A stretch of 64,000 nucleotides of DNA. Origin: an uncultured Elusimicrobia bacterium (GTDB lineage Bacteria; Elusimicrobiota; Elusimicrobia; Elusimicrobiales; Elusimicrobiaceae). The stretch spans positions 1 to 64,000 of the forward strand of contig CAMECJ010000005.1 in NCBI GenBank assembly GCA_945913025.1, read 5' to 3'. The notes below the pieces were generated by a model. It saw only the letters and a list, made by a program, of their open reading frames with translations. It did not search any database and was not told the DNA's origin. Of this stretch, positions 52,538 to 64,000 are shown in pieces (the first letter of the stretch is position 1; each line of letters starts with the position of its first letter). The position numbers and the translations under genes are program-made.

Positions 52538-53480
52538 TTTTCACCTGCTGCTTGCGCGCTTCCAACACGGCTACATAGTCGGCGATGCCCGCTTCCAGCG
52601 AATAGTCCGGCTCAAAGCCGAGCTTTTCTTTGGCCAGCGTCATATCCGCCTGTGTTTTCAGCTGGAAAAACGGATACGGATTATCAATATATTCAGGTTC
52701 CAGCTGTGTGCCGAGTTCTTTATTTAAGCAACGGATGATTTCGTTATAACTGCGCGGAACTCCCGTAGCCGCATTATACACACCCGTTTCTTTACCGTTA
52801 TTTAACGCGCAAAGATTAATTTTTACAATATCTTTAATGTACACAAAATCGCGCTGTTGTTCGCCGGATTTGAACACGCGCGGACGCTTGCCTTCTTTCA
52901 TCTGGTTGTAAAGCTGGTATACCATACTGGCCATTTTGCCCTTATAGTATTCCCCCGGACCGTAAACGTTGAAATAGCGCAGGCCGATAATCGTCATATC
53001 GTGGTTGTCTTCGGCAAACAGACGGGCGACATTGTCCATTACAGCCTTGGAGAATCCGTAGACGTTTTCCGGCCGCGCAGACTGTGTTTCCGCATTCGGC
53101 ACCGGCCCGTTTCCGTACACAGCCGCGCTGGAAGCGTAAATGACTTTTTTGATTTCATTTTCCGCCGCGAAATTGAGCAGATTTTTAAACGCTTCCACAT
53201 TTTGCTCCATCATCGCTTTTTGATCCGTAACCGTAGTATCGGTAATGGCGGCTTCGTGGAAAATAGCGTCAAAATACATATCGCGCATCATATACTCGAA
53301 CAAATTCGCGGTAATGACGTCGCCTTTAAAACCGGTCAAGTTTTTGAAATTTCCGTTTTTGGAAAAATCATCCGCTACGGTTACTTCGTGTCCTTGGGCT
53401 TCCAGCGTTTTGGCGATATTGCTGCCGATAAATCCGGCTCCGCCGGTAACCAAGTATTTTTTCTTCGTCTTCGCGTCCAT
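52524..53480 (-). CDS. NAD-dependent epimerase, HldD-like, inside the atp operon
   Basis: 318 aa from the ATG at 53480 (SD TAGGAGTG). Extended SDR fold: VTGGAGFIGSNIAKTLE, catalytic YGFSK with upstream ASSAAVYG, and LRYFNVYGPGEYYKGKMASM, which follows ADP-L-glycero-D-manno-heptose 6-epimerase (HldD/RfaD). That enzyme completes the LPS inner-core heptose precursor. Other sugar-nucleotide epimerases cannot be excluded. It sits between atpA (10-nt gap) and atpG (14-nt overlap), where no gene is normally found. Confidence 0.88.
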   Translation of the reverse strand: MDAKTKKKYLVTGGAGFIGSNIAKTLEAQGHEVTVADDFSKNGNFKNLTGFKGDVITANLFEYMMRDMYFDAIFHEAAITDTTVTDQKAMMEQNVEAFKNLLNFAAENEIKKVIYASSAAVYGNGPVPNAETQSARPENVYGFSKAVMDNVARLFAEDNHDMTIIGLRYFNVYGPGEYYKGKMASMVYQLYNQMKEGKRPRVFKSGEQQRDFVYIKDIVKINLCALNNGKETGVYNAATGVPRSYNEIIRCLNKELGTQLEPEYIDNPYPFFQLKTQADMTLAKEKLGFEPDYSLEAGIADYVAVLEARKQQVKNGIA

Positions 53481-53490
53481 TACAACACTC

Positions 53491-55554
<2,064 letters not shown>

Positions 55555-55555
<1 letters not shown>

Positions 55556-56049
55556 TATTTTGCCTTTACTTCTTCCAGCACGCGGTCAACCGCCTCTTGG
55601 GCGGACGCATCGCTGATTTGCTGACGGATAACTCTTTCAGCGGCCAGCACGGCGGTACGGGCGATTTCGCCGCGTACTTCGGCCAGCACTTGATTTTTTT
55701 CGGCTTCAATTTGCGCTTTGGCTTGCTGTGTTAAGCGTTCGGATTGTTCCTTTGCCGCGGCCAAAATCTGGTCGCGCTGCGCTTCCCCCACGCGGACGGC
55801 TTCCGCCATTTTTTTAGCGGCTTCCTCCGTAATTTGGGCCAGCTTTTCGTCCAGTTCGCGCTTTAATTGTTCCGCAGACTCACGGGCTTCCTGCGCCTGT
55901 TTTTTGTCGTCGGCTACTTGCTGTTCGCGTTTTTCCAAGGCGCCGATAATGCCTTTCCACGCAAATTTTTTCAGCAAGTAGACAAGCAGCAAAAAGTTAC
56001 AGACGGTAAGAATCATTACCCCGTAGTCGGGTTTCAATAAATCTTCCAT
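55555..56049 (-). CDS. atpF: ATP synthase b subunit
   Basis: 164 aa peripheral stalk. One N-terminal transmembrane helix (YGVMILTVCNFLLLVYLLKKF), then a long charged helix (EKREQQVADDKKQAQEARES onward). 17 nt after atpE. Only one b gene is seen, so b2 is likely. Confidence 0.96.
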
Positions 56050-56066
56050 AGCCGCTTCCTAACGGG

Positions 56067-56297
56067 TTATTTCATTACCATCGTAAGCAAGCAGATAACG
56101 AGGCCCAACATCGCGGCGCCTTCAAGCAAAGCGGCGATGATGATCATCGTGGTACGCAGATCGGAACCGGCTTCGGGCTGGCGGGCGGTACCTTCCAAAG
56201 CAGCGGTGCCGATTTTACCCAAACCGAGGCCCGCACCAATGACGGTAAGTCCCGCGCCGATACCGGCGGCGATGTATTTAAGTGCTACGAGTTCCAT
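56067..56297 (-). CDS. atpE: ATP synthase c subunit (proton type)
   Basis: 76-aa double-helix rotor subunit. The polar loop ARQPEAG is between the helices and the ion-binding Glu is in ALLEGAAMLGLV. The Na+ signature (Gln in helix 1 and E-S/T in helix 2) is absent: the Gln position is Leu and the residue after Glu is Gly. This predicts H+ coupling. Confidence 0.97.
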   Translation of the reverse strand: MELVALKYIAAGIGAGLTVIGAGLGLGKIGTAALEGTARQPEAGSDLRTTMIIIAALLEGAAMLGLVICLLTMVMK

Positions 56298-56345
56298 ATT
56301 CTTTCTCCTTTCGGGCCGAAGCCCTTTTTTGCTAGATTTTTTAAA

Positions 56346-57107
56346 TTAATGCGTATGAATGACGGATCCGGCGAAAATAGCGGTGAGCAGCGTAAATACG
56401 TACGCCTGCAAAAACGCCACCAACAGTTCCAGACACGTCATAAAAATTTCGAGCCCCATAGCGGGAATCAAAGAACCCGCGCCGGCGGCAATATGCATAT
56501 TCCCGACAATAAAAATAATGAGCAGCAAGCAAATCAGCACCATATGGCCGGAGAGCATATTGGCAAACAAACGAATGGCGAGTACGCACACTTTAATTAC
56601 CAAGCTGACCACTTCCAGCGGGAAAATAAGCGGCACCAGCCACGCGGGCGTACCGGACGGCACAAAACCTTTCAAAAACCCGATGGGGCCGTGGAATTTA
56701 AGCCCGCTGAATAAGATAAGCCCGCCTGAACAAAGCGCCAACGCGGCGGTAACGGAAATATTGGAAGTGGCGGTTTTCATCTGCGGAATCATACCCGCCA
56801 GATTGACGCTTAAAATAAACAGGAAAAGCGTACAGAAATACGGCAGAAACGAACGGCCTTCGGCTCCCATATTGGGAAGGACCATCCCGTCGCGGATGAA
56901 CGTCACGTATTCTTCCGCTAACGTCGTTAAAAGACGCCCTGCGCGGCTTTCGTGGCGGCGCGAAATCCACCAAAGCCCTAAAAATAAAATAATGCTTACC
57001 GCCGCTATGGTAACGGAATGGGTGGTAACGGGCATACGCATTCCGCCCAAAACAACACCCCAATCGTGATCCAAAATATGATGAGAAATAATTTCAGCTA
57101 CGTCCAT
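56346..57107 (-). CDS. atpB: ATP synthase a subunit
   Basis: 253 aa, five to six helices, ion half-channels of Fo. LPYFCTLFLFILSVNLAGMIP and the C-terminal helix with VCVLAIRLFANMLSGHMV, holding the essential Arg in AIRLFANM, are diagnostic. Overlaps the atpZ-like gene by 14 nt. Confidence 0.97.
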   Translation of the reverse strand: MDVAEIISHHILDHDWGVVLGGMRMPVTTHSVTIAAVSIILFLGLWWISRRHESRAGRLLTTLAEEYVTFIRDGMVLPNMGAEGRSFLPYFCTLFLFILSVNLAGMIPQMKTATSNISVTAALALCSGGLILFSGLKFHGPIGFLKGFVPSGTPAWLVPLIFPLEVVSLVIKVCVLAIRLFANMLSGHMVLICLLLIIFIVGNMHIAAGAGSLIPAMGLEIFMTCLELLVAFLQAYVFTLLTAIFAGSVIHTH

Positions 57108-57351
57108 CTGTTTTATCCGCCTTGTTTAAATTTACACCCGCGCGGGACATATTCTTAGCCGCGCGCACAATCATATAAAATCCTAAACCAAATCCGGCGA
57201 ACGCGCCCGCAACAAGCAGCCACGGCGAAGAACCCCATTTTTTGTCCAACGCATATCCGGCCCACGTACAAAGCCCAACTGCCGAAGCGAACTCCAGGCC
57301 AAGTGTGGTAATTTCGATATGGTCTCTCTTGGAAAAAGGCCCCAACGCCAT
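57094..57351 (-). CDS. AtpZ/AtpI-like ATP synthase-associated protein
   Basis: 85 aa from the ATG at 57351 (SD GGGGGAA). Two transmembrane helices: ITTLGLEFASAVGLCTWAGYALD, with KKWGSSPWLLVAG leading into the second. This DKKWGSSPW pattern is usual for AtpZ-type proteins that open atp operons and aid Fo assembly or cation transport. First gene of the operon. The start is downstream of the promoter and operator at 57366-57411. Confidence 0.85.
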   Translation of the reverse strand: MALGPFSKRDHIEITTLGLEFASAVGLCTWAGYALDKKWGSSPWLLVAGAFAGFGLGFYMIVRAAKNMSRAGVNLNKADKTDGRS

Positions 57352-57365
57352 ACGTTCCCCCAAAC

Positions 57366-57385
57366 AACTTACCGCACGGTAAGTT
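57366..57385 (-). promoter_or_regulatory. Predicted TetR operator of the ATP synthase operon
   Basis: AACTTACCGCACGGTAAGTT, a palindrome with 9-bp arms around 2 nt. It overlaps the -10 box by 3 nt and the predicted start site, a position where binding would block transcription. Confidence 0.6.
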
Positions 57386-57411
57386 ATACCAATATTATAA
57401 AAAACTTTCAA
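57383..57411 (-). promoter_or_regulatory. Promoter of the ATP synthase operon
   Basis: TTGAAA (57406-57411), 17-nt spacer, TATAAC (57383-57388), again preceded by TGG. Confidence 0.7.
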
Positions 57412-57440
57412 TTAAAAAGCTACCTTTTTATTGTATTAAA

Positions 57441-57466
57441 AATCCCCGCCTTTTGGGGCGGGGATT
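57441..57466 (-). terminator. Intrinsic terminator after the GH13 gene
   Basis: AATCCCCGCC / GGCGGGGATT stem followed by TTTAAT on the minus strand; it isolates the ATP synthase promoter from upstream transcription. Confidence 0.85.
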
Positions 57467-57483
57467 TTGCAAAAAATGCAGCG

Positions 57484-58941
57484 TTAAACGGCGAACGTAA
57501 AAATTTTACTTTCGTACGGTTTTAAGTGCAGCTCAAAACCTTGGGAAAGCATTTCCGGAGTAACGGTAATTTTTTCTCCCGAAAATTCTTCGGTTACCGT
57601 GCCGTTCTGTCCGTAAAGGCCTTTCATCGGAATCCGTCCTTTGGCGGGCGCGCCGCTGTAGTTAATCATAATAATCTTACCCGTATTCATCTGTTTCCAC
57701 TGCCAGGACAAAATATTACGGTTAGAATCATCTCCCGCGGAAGACACATCCCGCAAGGACCACTGGCCCCCGTGGAATGCCGGCGCGGATGCGATTTCCA
57801 GCAGTTTCCGATAATACTCGTGGACAGATTTATCCTCTTGAAACGAATCCTTGGCGTACTGAATAGGCATACGCGCGGGGCGCCCCAAAAGTTGGAACAG
57901 GTGGAAAAGCCGCGCCCCGGGCAAAGTAGCAATAATGGTGCTGGCGGCAAGCGATTTTTCGCGCCCGAAGGCTTTTAAGGCTTCTTCCTCGTCGTGGTTA
58001 GACGTAAAACGGATCGAACGCATCTGGTACAAGTGTTCTGCACCTAAATGGCCTTTGATGTTTTCCGGCGTAGAAAAACGCAGGCGGTCGTAGAGCACTT
58101 TATCATACGTATAGTCAAATCCCATTTCCTGGATTTCCCATTCAAGGCCCCAATACACTTCGGCGATAAATACAAACTCGGGATATTTTTCGCGCACGGC
58201 GTTTAATGCTTGGTGCCAAAACTCTTCTTTAGGAAGATCTCCTCCGATAAACTCCCACCACGTATCGCGGTGGACTTTATTAAGCGAAAGCATTGCCATA
58301 TCGCAGCGGACGCCGTCGCACAGAGAGGCTACGCGGCGCAGATTATCCAGCATAAATTCGCGCGTTTTGGGATTAAAATAATTCAGCTGCGCGCTGTCGG
58401 TCCACGGAGCGAAATACGGGTCGCGTCCGTAGGCAATAGAGATACCATTTTTATTTTTAAAAAACCAATCTTTATGCCCGTGCGGTTCGGACAAGCCCGT
58501 GTTGATGTACAAATCCGGAGAAGAGGTAACAGTCGGACTGTCGATAGCGGTATGGTTGCCCACAAAATCAAGCAGTAAAATCATCCCCTTGGAGTGGAGC
58601 CTTTCGCGCAGTTTGGCGAGGGCTTCATTCCCGCCCAACGCTTCGTCCACTTCGTATTCGTAGACGGCATACGGCGAAGCCGTAATGTCGTTTACGTTAA
58701 AATCCGGCTCAATATTACGGACGGCGCTGGTAATTTCGTCCAAACTGCGCGCGATTTCCCGCGCCGCCGGACTTTGTTTCCATACACCCATCAGCCAAAT
58801 GGCGTCAAACCCCATTGTTTTGGCGTTGTCCAGAAATTCTTCCGGTACGTCAGCCAAGTTAAAAGCACGCCCGTGCTTCGCTTCCAGGCGGTTAAGCCAG
58901 GAACGCGTATTTATTTCTAAGATGTGCGGATTTGTCCTCAT
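57484..58941 (-). CDS. GH13 alpha-amylase family protein
   Basis: 485 aa, cytosolic (no signal peptide). A (beta/alpha)8 barrel with the GH13 regions: LLLDFVGNH, catalytic Asp in GVRCDMAML, Glu in FIAEVYWGLEWE, and Asp in RFTSNHDEEE. A C-terminal beta domain spans about 390-485. Acts on alpha-1,4-glucans or short maltosaccharides; fits with GlgC in glycogen turnover. Own promoter plus a TTACC-N4-GGTAA palindrome upstream. Exact substrate unknown. Confidence 0.9.
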   Translation of the reverse strand: MRTNPHILEINTRSWLNRLEAKHGRAFNLADVPEEFLDNAKTMGFDAIWLMGVWKQSPAAREIARSLDEITSAVRNIEPDFNVNDITASPYAVYEYEVDEALGGNEALAKLRERLHSKGMILLLDFVGNHTAIDSPTVTSSPDLYINTGLSEPHGHKDWFFKNKNGISIAYGRDPYFAPWTDSAQLNYFNPKTREFMLDNLRRVASLCDGVRCDMAMLSLNKVHRDTWWEFIGGDLPKEEFWHQALNAVREKYPEFVFIAEVYWGLEWEIQEMGFDYTYDKVLYDRLRFSTPENIKGHLGAEHLYQMRSIRFTSNHDEEEALKAFGREKSLAASTIIATLPGARLFHLFQLLGRPARMPIQYAKDSFQEDKSVHEYYRKLLEIASAPAFHGGQWSLRDVSSAGDDSNRNILSWQWKQMNTGKIIMINYSGAPAKGRIPMKGLYGQNGTVTEEFSGEKITVTPEMLSQGFELHLKPYESKIFTFAV

Positions 58942-58960
58942 TTTTTATTCCCCTATTCTT

Positions 58961-58989
58961 TTTATAGCACTTTCCGCGCCGTCTTGCAA
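58961..58989 (-). promoter_or_regulatory. Promoter of the GH13 gene
   Basis: TTGCAA (58984-58989), 17-nt spacer, TATAAA (58961-58966), about 20 nt before the start codon. Confidence 0.6.
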
Positions 58990-58996
58990 ACATTTT

Positions 58997-59012
58997 TTTA
59001 CCGTACGGTAAA
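58997..59012 (-). promoter_or_regulatory. Predicted TetR operator upstream of the GH13 promoter
   Basis: TTTACCGTACGGTAAA, a perfect 16-bp palindrome 7 nt upstream of the -35 box. This position differs from the other two sites and could mean activation, or repression by another route. Confidence 0.5.
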
Positions 59013-59025
59013 TTCAAGATAAAAA

Positions 59026-59052
59026 CGCCGGAGAAACTGAATTTCTCCGGCG
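59026..59052 (-). terminator. Intrinsic terminator after gyrA
   Basis: CGCCGGAGAAA / TTTCTCCGGCG with a 5-nt loop, followed by TTTTTATC on the minus strand. Confidence 0.88.
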
Positions 59053-59071
59053 TATGAAGCGTTACACTAAA

Positions 59072-61585
59072 CTATTTGGCTTCGGGATCCGATCCGTTGT
59101 CTTCCTCGTCTTTTACGACGGGAGCGATACGGGCGATACGGTCGCCTTCTTCCATTTTGGCCAGCGTGACGCCTTGGGCGTTGCGGCTGACGGAGCGGAT
59201 GTCGGCACAGCGGACGCGGATAGTCATACCCTTTTCGGTTACGATCATGAGGTCTTTGCTTTCGTCAACGAGCTTAATGCCCACCACGGAGCCATTGCGT
59301 GCGCTCGTTTTAATGGTAATAACACCCATACCGCCGCGGTTCTGGCGTTTGTATTCGCTAAATTCGGTGCGTTTACCAAAGCCGTTTTCGCAGACGGACA
59401 GCACATCGGGCTGGGGTTCGTCGTTCGGCGCGTGTTCCATCCCCACGACCACGTCTCCTTCGCCCAGGTTAATGGCGCGCACGCCCTTGGCAGGGCGGCC
59501 CATACAGCGGACCTGGTTTTCGTCAAATCGGATGGATTTGCCGTGTTTGGTGGCGACGATAATGTCGGACTTGCCGTGCGTCGTCTGTACGCCCACCAGT
59601 ACGTCCCCTTCTTCAAGGCCGATGGCGATGATACCCGAGCGGCGGATATTGGCAAATTCGGCCAGTGCCACGCGTTTAATGCTGCCGTAGCGGGTGCACA
59701 TCGTCAGATACGTATTTTCGCAGTTCTTGGGATCAAAATCCTCAATCGCCACGGCGGAGGTTACTTTTTCTTCGCCGGTCAGCTGCAAGAGGTTCACTAT
59801 CGCTTTACCCTTAGACATACGATTGCCTTCGGGGATTTCAAACGCACGCAGCGCAAACACGCGGCCGCGGTTGGTAAACATCAAAATGGTGGCGTGTGAC
59901 GACGTAATAAAGAGATGTTCCATAAAATCCTCTTCTTTCGTCTTGCTGCCAATGATGCCTTTTCCGCCGCGGTTCTGGCTCTTATAGGTGGAAAGCGGGA
60001 TGCGTTTGGCGTAGCCGTCGTTGGAAATCGTGATAACGACGTCCTCTTTTTCGATTAAATCTTCCATCGAGAAGTCCGTCATATCCGGGCCGATTTGCGT
60101 GCGGCGTGCGTCGCCGTACGTCTTTTTAAGCTCAGTCAGTTCTTCTACGATGATGTCCAAAATTTTCTGCGGGCTGCCCAAAATTCCCTGCAATTCTTCA
60201 ATAAGTTTTAACAGGTCTTTGCGTTCGTTTTCAATCGCCAACGCAGACAACTGGGTCAGCTGGTGCAAGCGCATATCCAAAATGGCCTGCGCCTGCACTT
60301 CGGACAGCGTAAAACGCGTCATGAGCGTAAACTTGGCTTCCGTCGGGTCTTTCGCGCTCCGGATAATGGCGACAACTTCGTCCATATTCGCAATCGCGAT
60401 TAATAACCCGTTCAGCACGTGTTCGCGCTTCATCGCTTTGTTCAAATCAAATTTCGTGCGGTTGGTAATGACTTCCTGACGGTGTTTTACATACGCCTTC
60501 ATCACTTCTTTCAAAGAAAGCACGCGCGGGCGGCCGTCCACAATCGCCAGCATATTCACGGGGAAGGTAGTCTGCAGCTGGGTGTGTTTGTAAAGGTGGT
60601 TGAGCACCACTTGGGCGTTTCCGTCGCGTTTTACTTCGATAACCAGGCGCATACCGCGTCTATCCGACTCGTCGCGGATGTCGGAAATATCGGTAATCTT
60701 TTTGTCACGCACCAAACCAACGATGGTTTCAATCAGCGCGGTTTTATTCACCTGGTACGGAATTTCGGTTACGATAATGGCTTCGCGGCCGTTTTTGCGT
60801 TCCTCAATTTCCGTAGCAGCCTGTACGCGCACGCTGCCGTGGCCCGTTTCAAAGTATTCGTAAATGCCTTTGGTACCGCGGATAATGGCGCCCGTCGGGA
60901 AATCCGGCCCCTTGATGATTTTCATCATCTCTTTGGTCGTGATATCAGGGTTTTTGATGTATTCGATAATACCGTCGCACACTTCGCCCAGGTTGTGGGT
61001 AGGAATGTTGGTAGCCATACCTACGGCGATACCGGAGGAACCGTTGACGAGGAGTGCGGGCAGTTTGGCCGGCAGCACGGAGGGTTCCATTAAGGATCCG
61101 TCGTAGTTGGGAATCATTTTGACGGTGTCTTTATCCAAGTCCGCCAACATTTCTTCGGAAATACGCTGGAGACGGCATTCGGTGTAACGCATAGCGGCGG
61201 CGGAGTCGCCGTCGATAGAACCGAAGTTGCCCTGTCCGTCCACCAAGGTTTGGCGGATGGAAAAATCCTGCGCCAATCGTACGAGGGTATCGTAGACGGC
61301 GATGTCGCCGTGCGGGTGGTATTTACCGAGCACGTCGCCCACCACACGGGCGGATTTTTTGTAGGGTTTGTTGTATTTCAAACCCATTTCGTTCATAGAA
61401 TATAACACGCGGCGGTGTACGGGTTTTAATCCGTCACGCACGTCCGGCAGGGCGCGGCCGACGATAACGCTCATCGCGTAATCGATGTAATACGAACGCA
61501 TTTCGCCCGCAATGTCGCGCTGTTGGATGTTGCCGAATAAGTCCACGTTTTGGGACTCAGGCTGGTTTAAATTTTCTTCGCTCAT
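59072..61585 (-). CDS. gyrA: DNA gyrase subunit A
   Basis: 837 aa breakage-reunion subunit. [20 protein letters not shown], catalytic Tyr in [11 protein letters not shown], and a C-terminal beta-pinwheel with the GyrA-box QNRGGKG near residue 535 (a second, QNRGGMG, later), which separates it from ParC. In the quinolone-resistance region, [10 protein letters not shown] has Ile95 at the position of E. coli Ser83, while Asp87 is kept. 71 nt after gyrB. It ends at a strong terminator. Confidence 0.97.
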   Translation of the reverse strand: MSEENLNQPESQNVDLFGNIQQRDIAGEMRSYYIDYAMSVIVGRALPDVRDGLKPVHRRVLYSMNEMGLKYNKPYKKSARVVGDVLGKYHPHGDIAVYDTLVRLAQDFSIRQTLVDGQGNFGSIDGDSAAAMRYTECRLQRISEEMLADLDKDTVKMIPNYDGSLMEPSVLPAKLPALLVNGSSGIAVGMATNIPTHNLGEVCDGIIEYIKNPDITTKEMMKIIKGPDFPTGAIIRGTKGIYEYFETGHGSVRVQAATEIEERKNGREAIIVTEIPYQVNKTALIETIVGLVRDKKITDISDIRDESDRRGMRLVIEVKRDGNAQVVLNHLYKHTQLQTTFPVNMLAIVDGRPRVLSLKEVMKAYVKHRQEVITNRTKFDLNKAMKREHVLNGLLIAIANMDEVVAIIRSAKDPTEAKFTLMTRFTLSEVQAQAILDMRLHQLTQLSALAIENERKDLLKLIEELQGILGSPQKILDIIVEELTELKKTYGDARRTQIGPDMTDFSMEDLIEKEDVVITISNDGYAKRIPLSTYKSQNRGGKGIIGSKTKEEDFMEHLFITSSHATILMFTNRGRVFALRAFEIPEGNRMSKGKAIVNLLQLTGEEKVTSAVAIEDFDPKNCENTYLTMCTRYGSIKRVALAEFANIRRSGIIAIGLEEGDVLVGVQTTHGKSDIIVATKHGKSIRFDENQVRCMGRPAKGVRAINLGEGDVVVGMEHAPNDEPQPDVLSVCENGFGKRTEFSEYKRQNRGGMGVITIKTSARNGSVVGIKLVDESKDLMIVTEKGMTIRVRCADIRSVSRNAQGVTLAKMEEGDRIARIAPVVKDEEDNGSDPEAK

Positions 61586-61656
61586 GCTAAAAATCTCCTG
61601 TTACGGATAAATCGTTTTACGCCGGAAAGTGTGTTGATTACTGTCCGGCGCACGGG

Positions 61657-64000
<2,344 letters not shown>

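Noticed and set aside
59054-59899. Plus-strand ORF of 281 codons opposite gyrA
   Set aside because: Antisense of the gyrA C-terminal domain; begins in the gyrA terminator and shows no protein family pattern.

Overview
The window is a stretch of bacterial chromosome that is almost entirely housekeeping sequence. It starts inside the 5' end of a 16S rRNA gene (minus strand) and ends inside gyrB (minus strand). Three things suggest a gut-type member of the Elusimicrobiota: a short pseudopilin with a PELVSGS-containing leader, an Asd-DapB-MurC-type peptidoglycan cluster, and a very long secreted/MFS-like protein with no obvious relatives elsewhere. This assignment is inference, because the 51 bases of 16S are too few to place the organism. 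The genes imply a Gram-negative-type envelope (meso-DAP, an HldD-like heptose epimerase, exported SH3 and protease proteins), glycogen/alpha-glucan metabolism, FAD-dependent thymidylate synthesis (ThyX) and a proton-type F1Fo ATP synthase.

Layout. 1-1071: 16S start, leader and a tandem array of rRNA promoters. 1072-9086: squalene synthase-like protein, AGCS amino-acid symporter, a small-RNA locus, MazG, an exported protein, ThyX, GlgC, PhoH-YbeY. 9420-15938: PPP-type phosphatase, a GlcD/GlcE fusion with a GlcF-like partner, a GAF/HD-GYP protein, MnmA. 15998-19678: DnaJ, L21-L27, a 51-aa basic ORF, ObgE. 19774-25521: the 1236-aa protein behind an attenuator-like leader, CoaD, a dGTPase. 25770-34597: exported proteins, SulP transporter, PHP phosphoesterase, Nfu-like protein, trypsin-like protease, tRNA-Gly, YjbQ, YbgC-type thioesterase, pseudopilin. 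34878-39357: PheS-PheT with a coiled-coil protein, and a TetR regulator. 39780-43634: MurC-like ligase, DapB, Asd, DapA in one overlapping operon. 43722-49641: SppA, Yip1-like protein, Sel1 protein, prohibitin-like protein, MFS permease with fructokinase. 49784-57351: the complete ATP synthase operon with a sugar-nucleotide epimerase between atpA and atpG. 57484-64000: GH13 amylase-family protein, GyrA, GyrB.

Several signals recur across the window. Many transcription units have a TATAAT-like -10 box, often TGG-TATAAT, 6-8 nt before the ATG and no Shine-Dalgarno sequence, which points to leaderless mRNAs. A palindrome TTACC-N4-GGTAA sits at the promoters of the tetR gene, the ATP synthase operon and the amylase gene, suggesting one small regulon. 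A structured repeat lies directly downstream of three minus-strand genes, and its hairpins show apparent compensatory changes. No IS element, prophage, CRISPR array or defence island was found.
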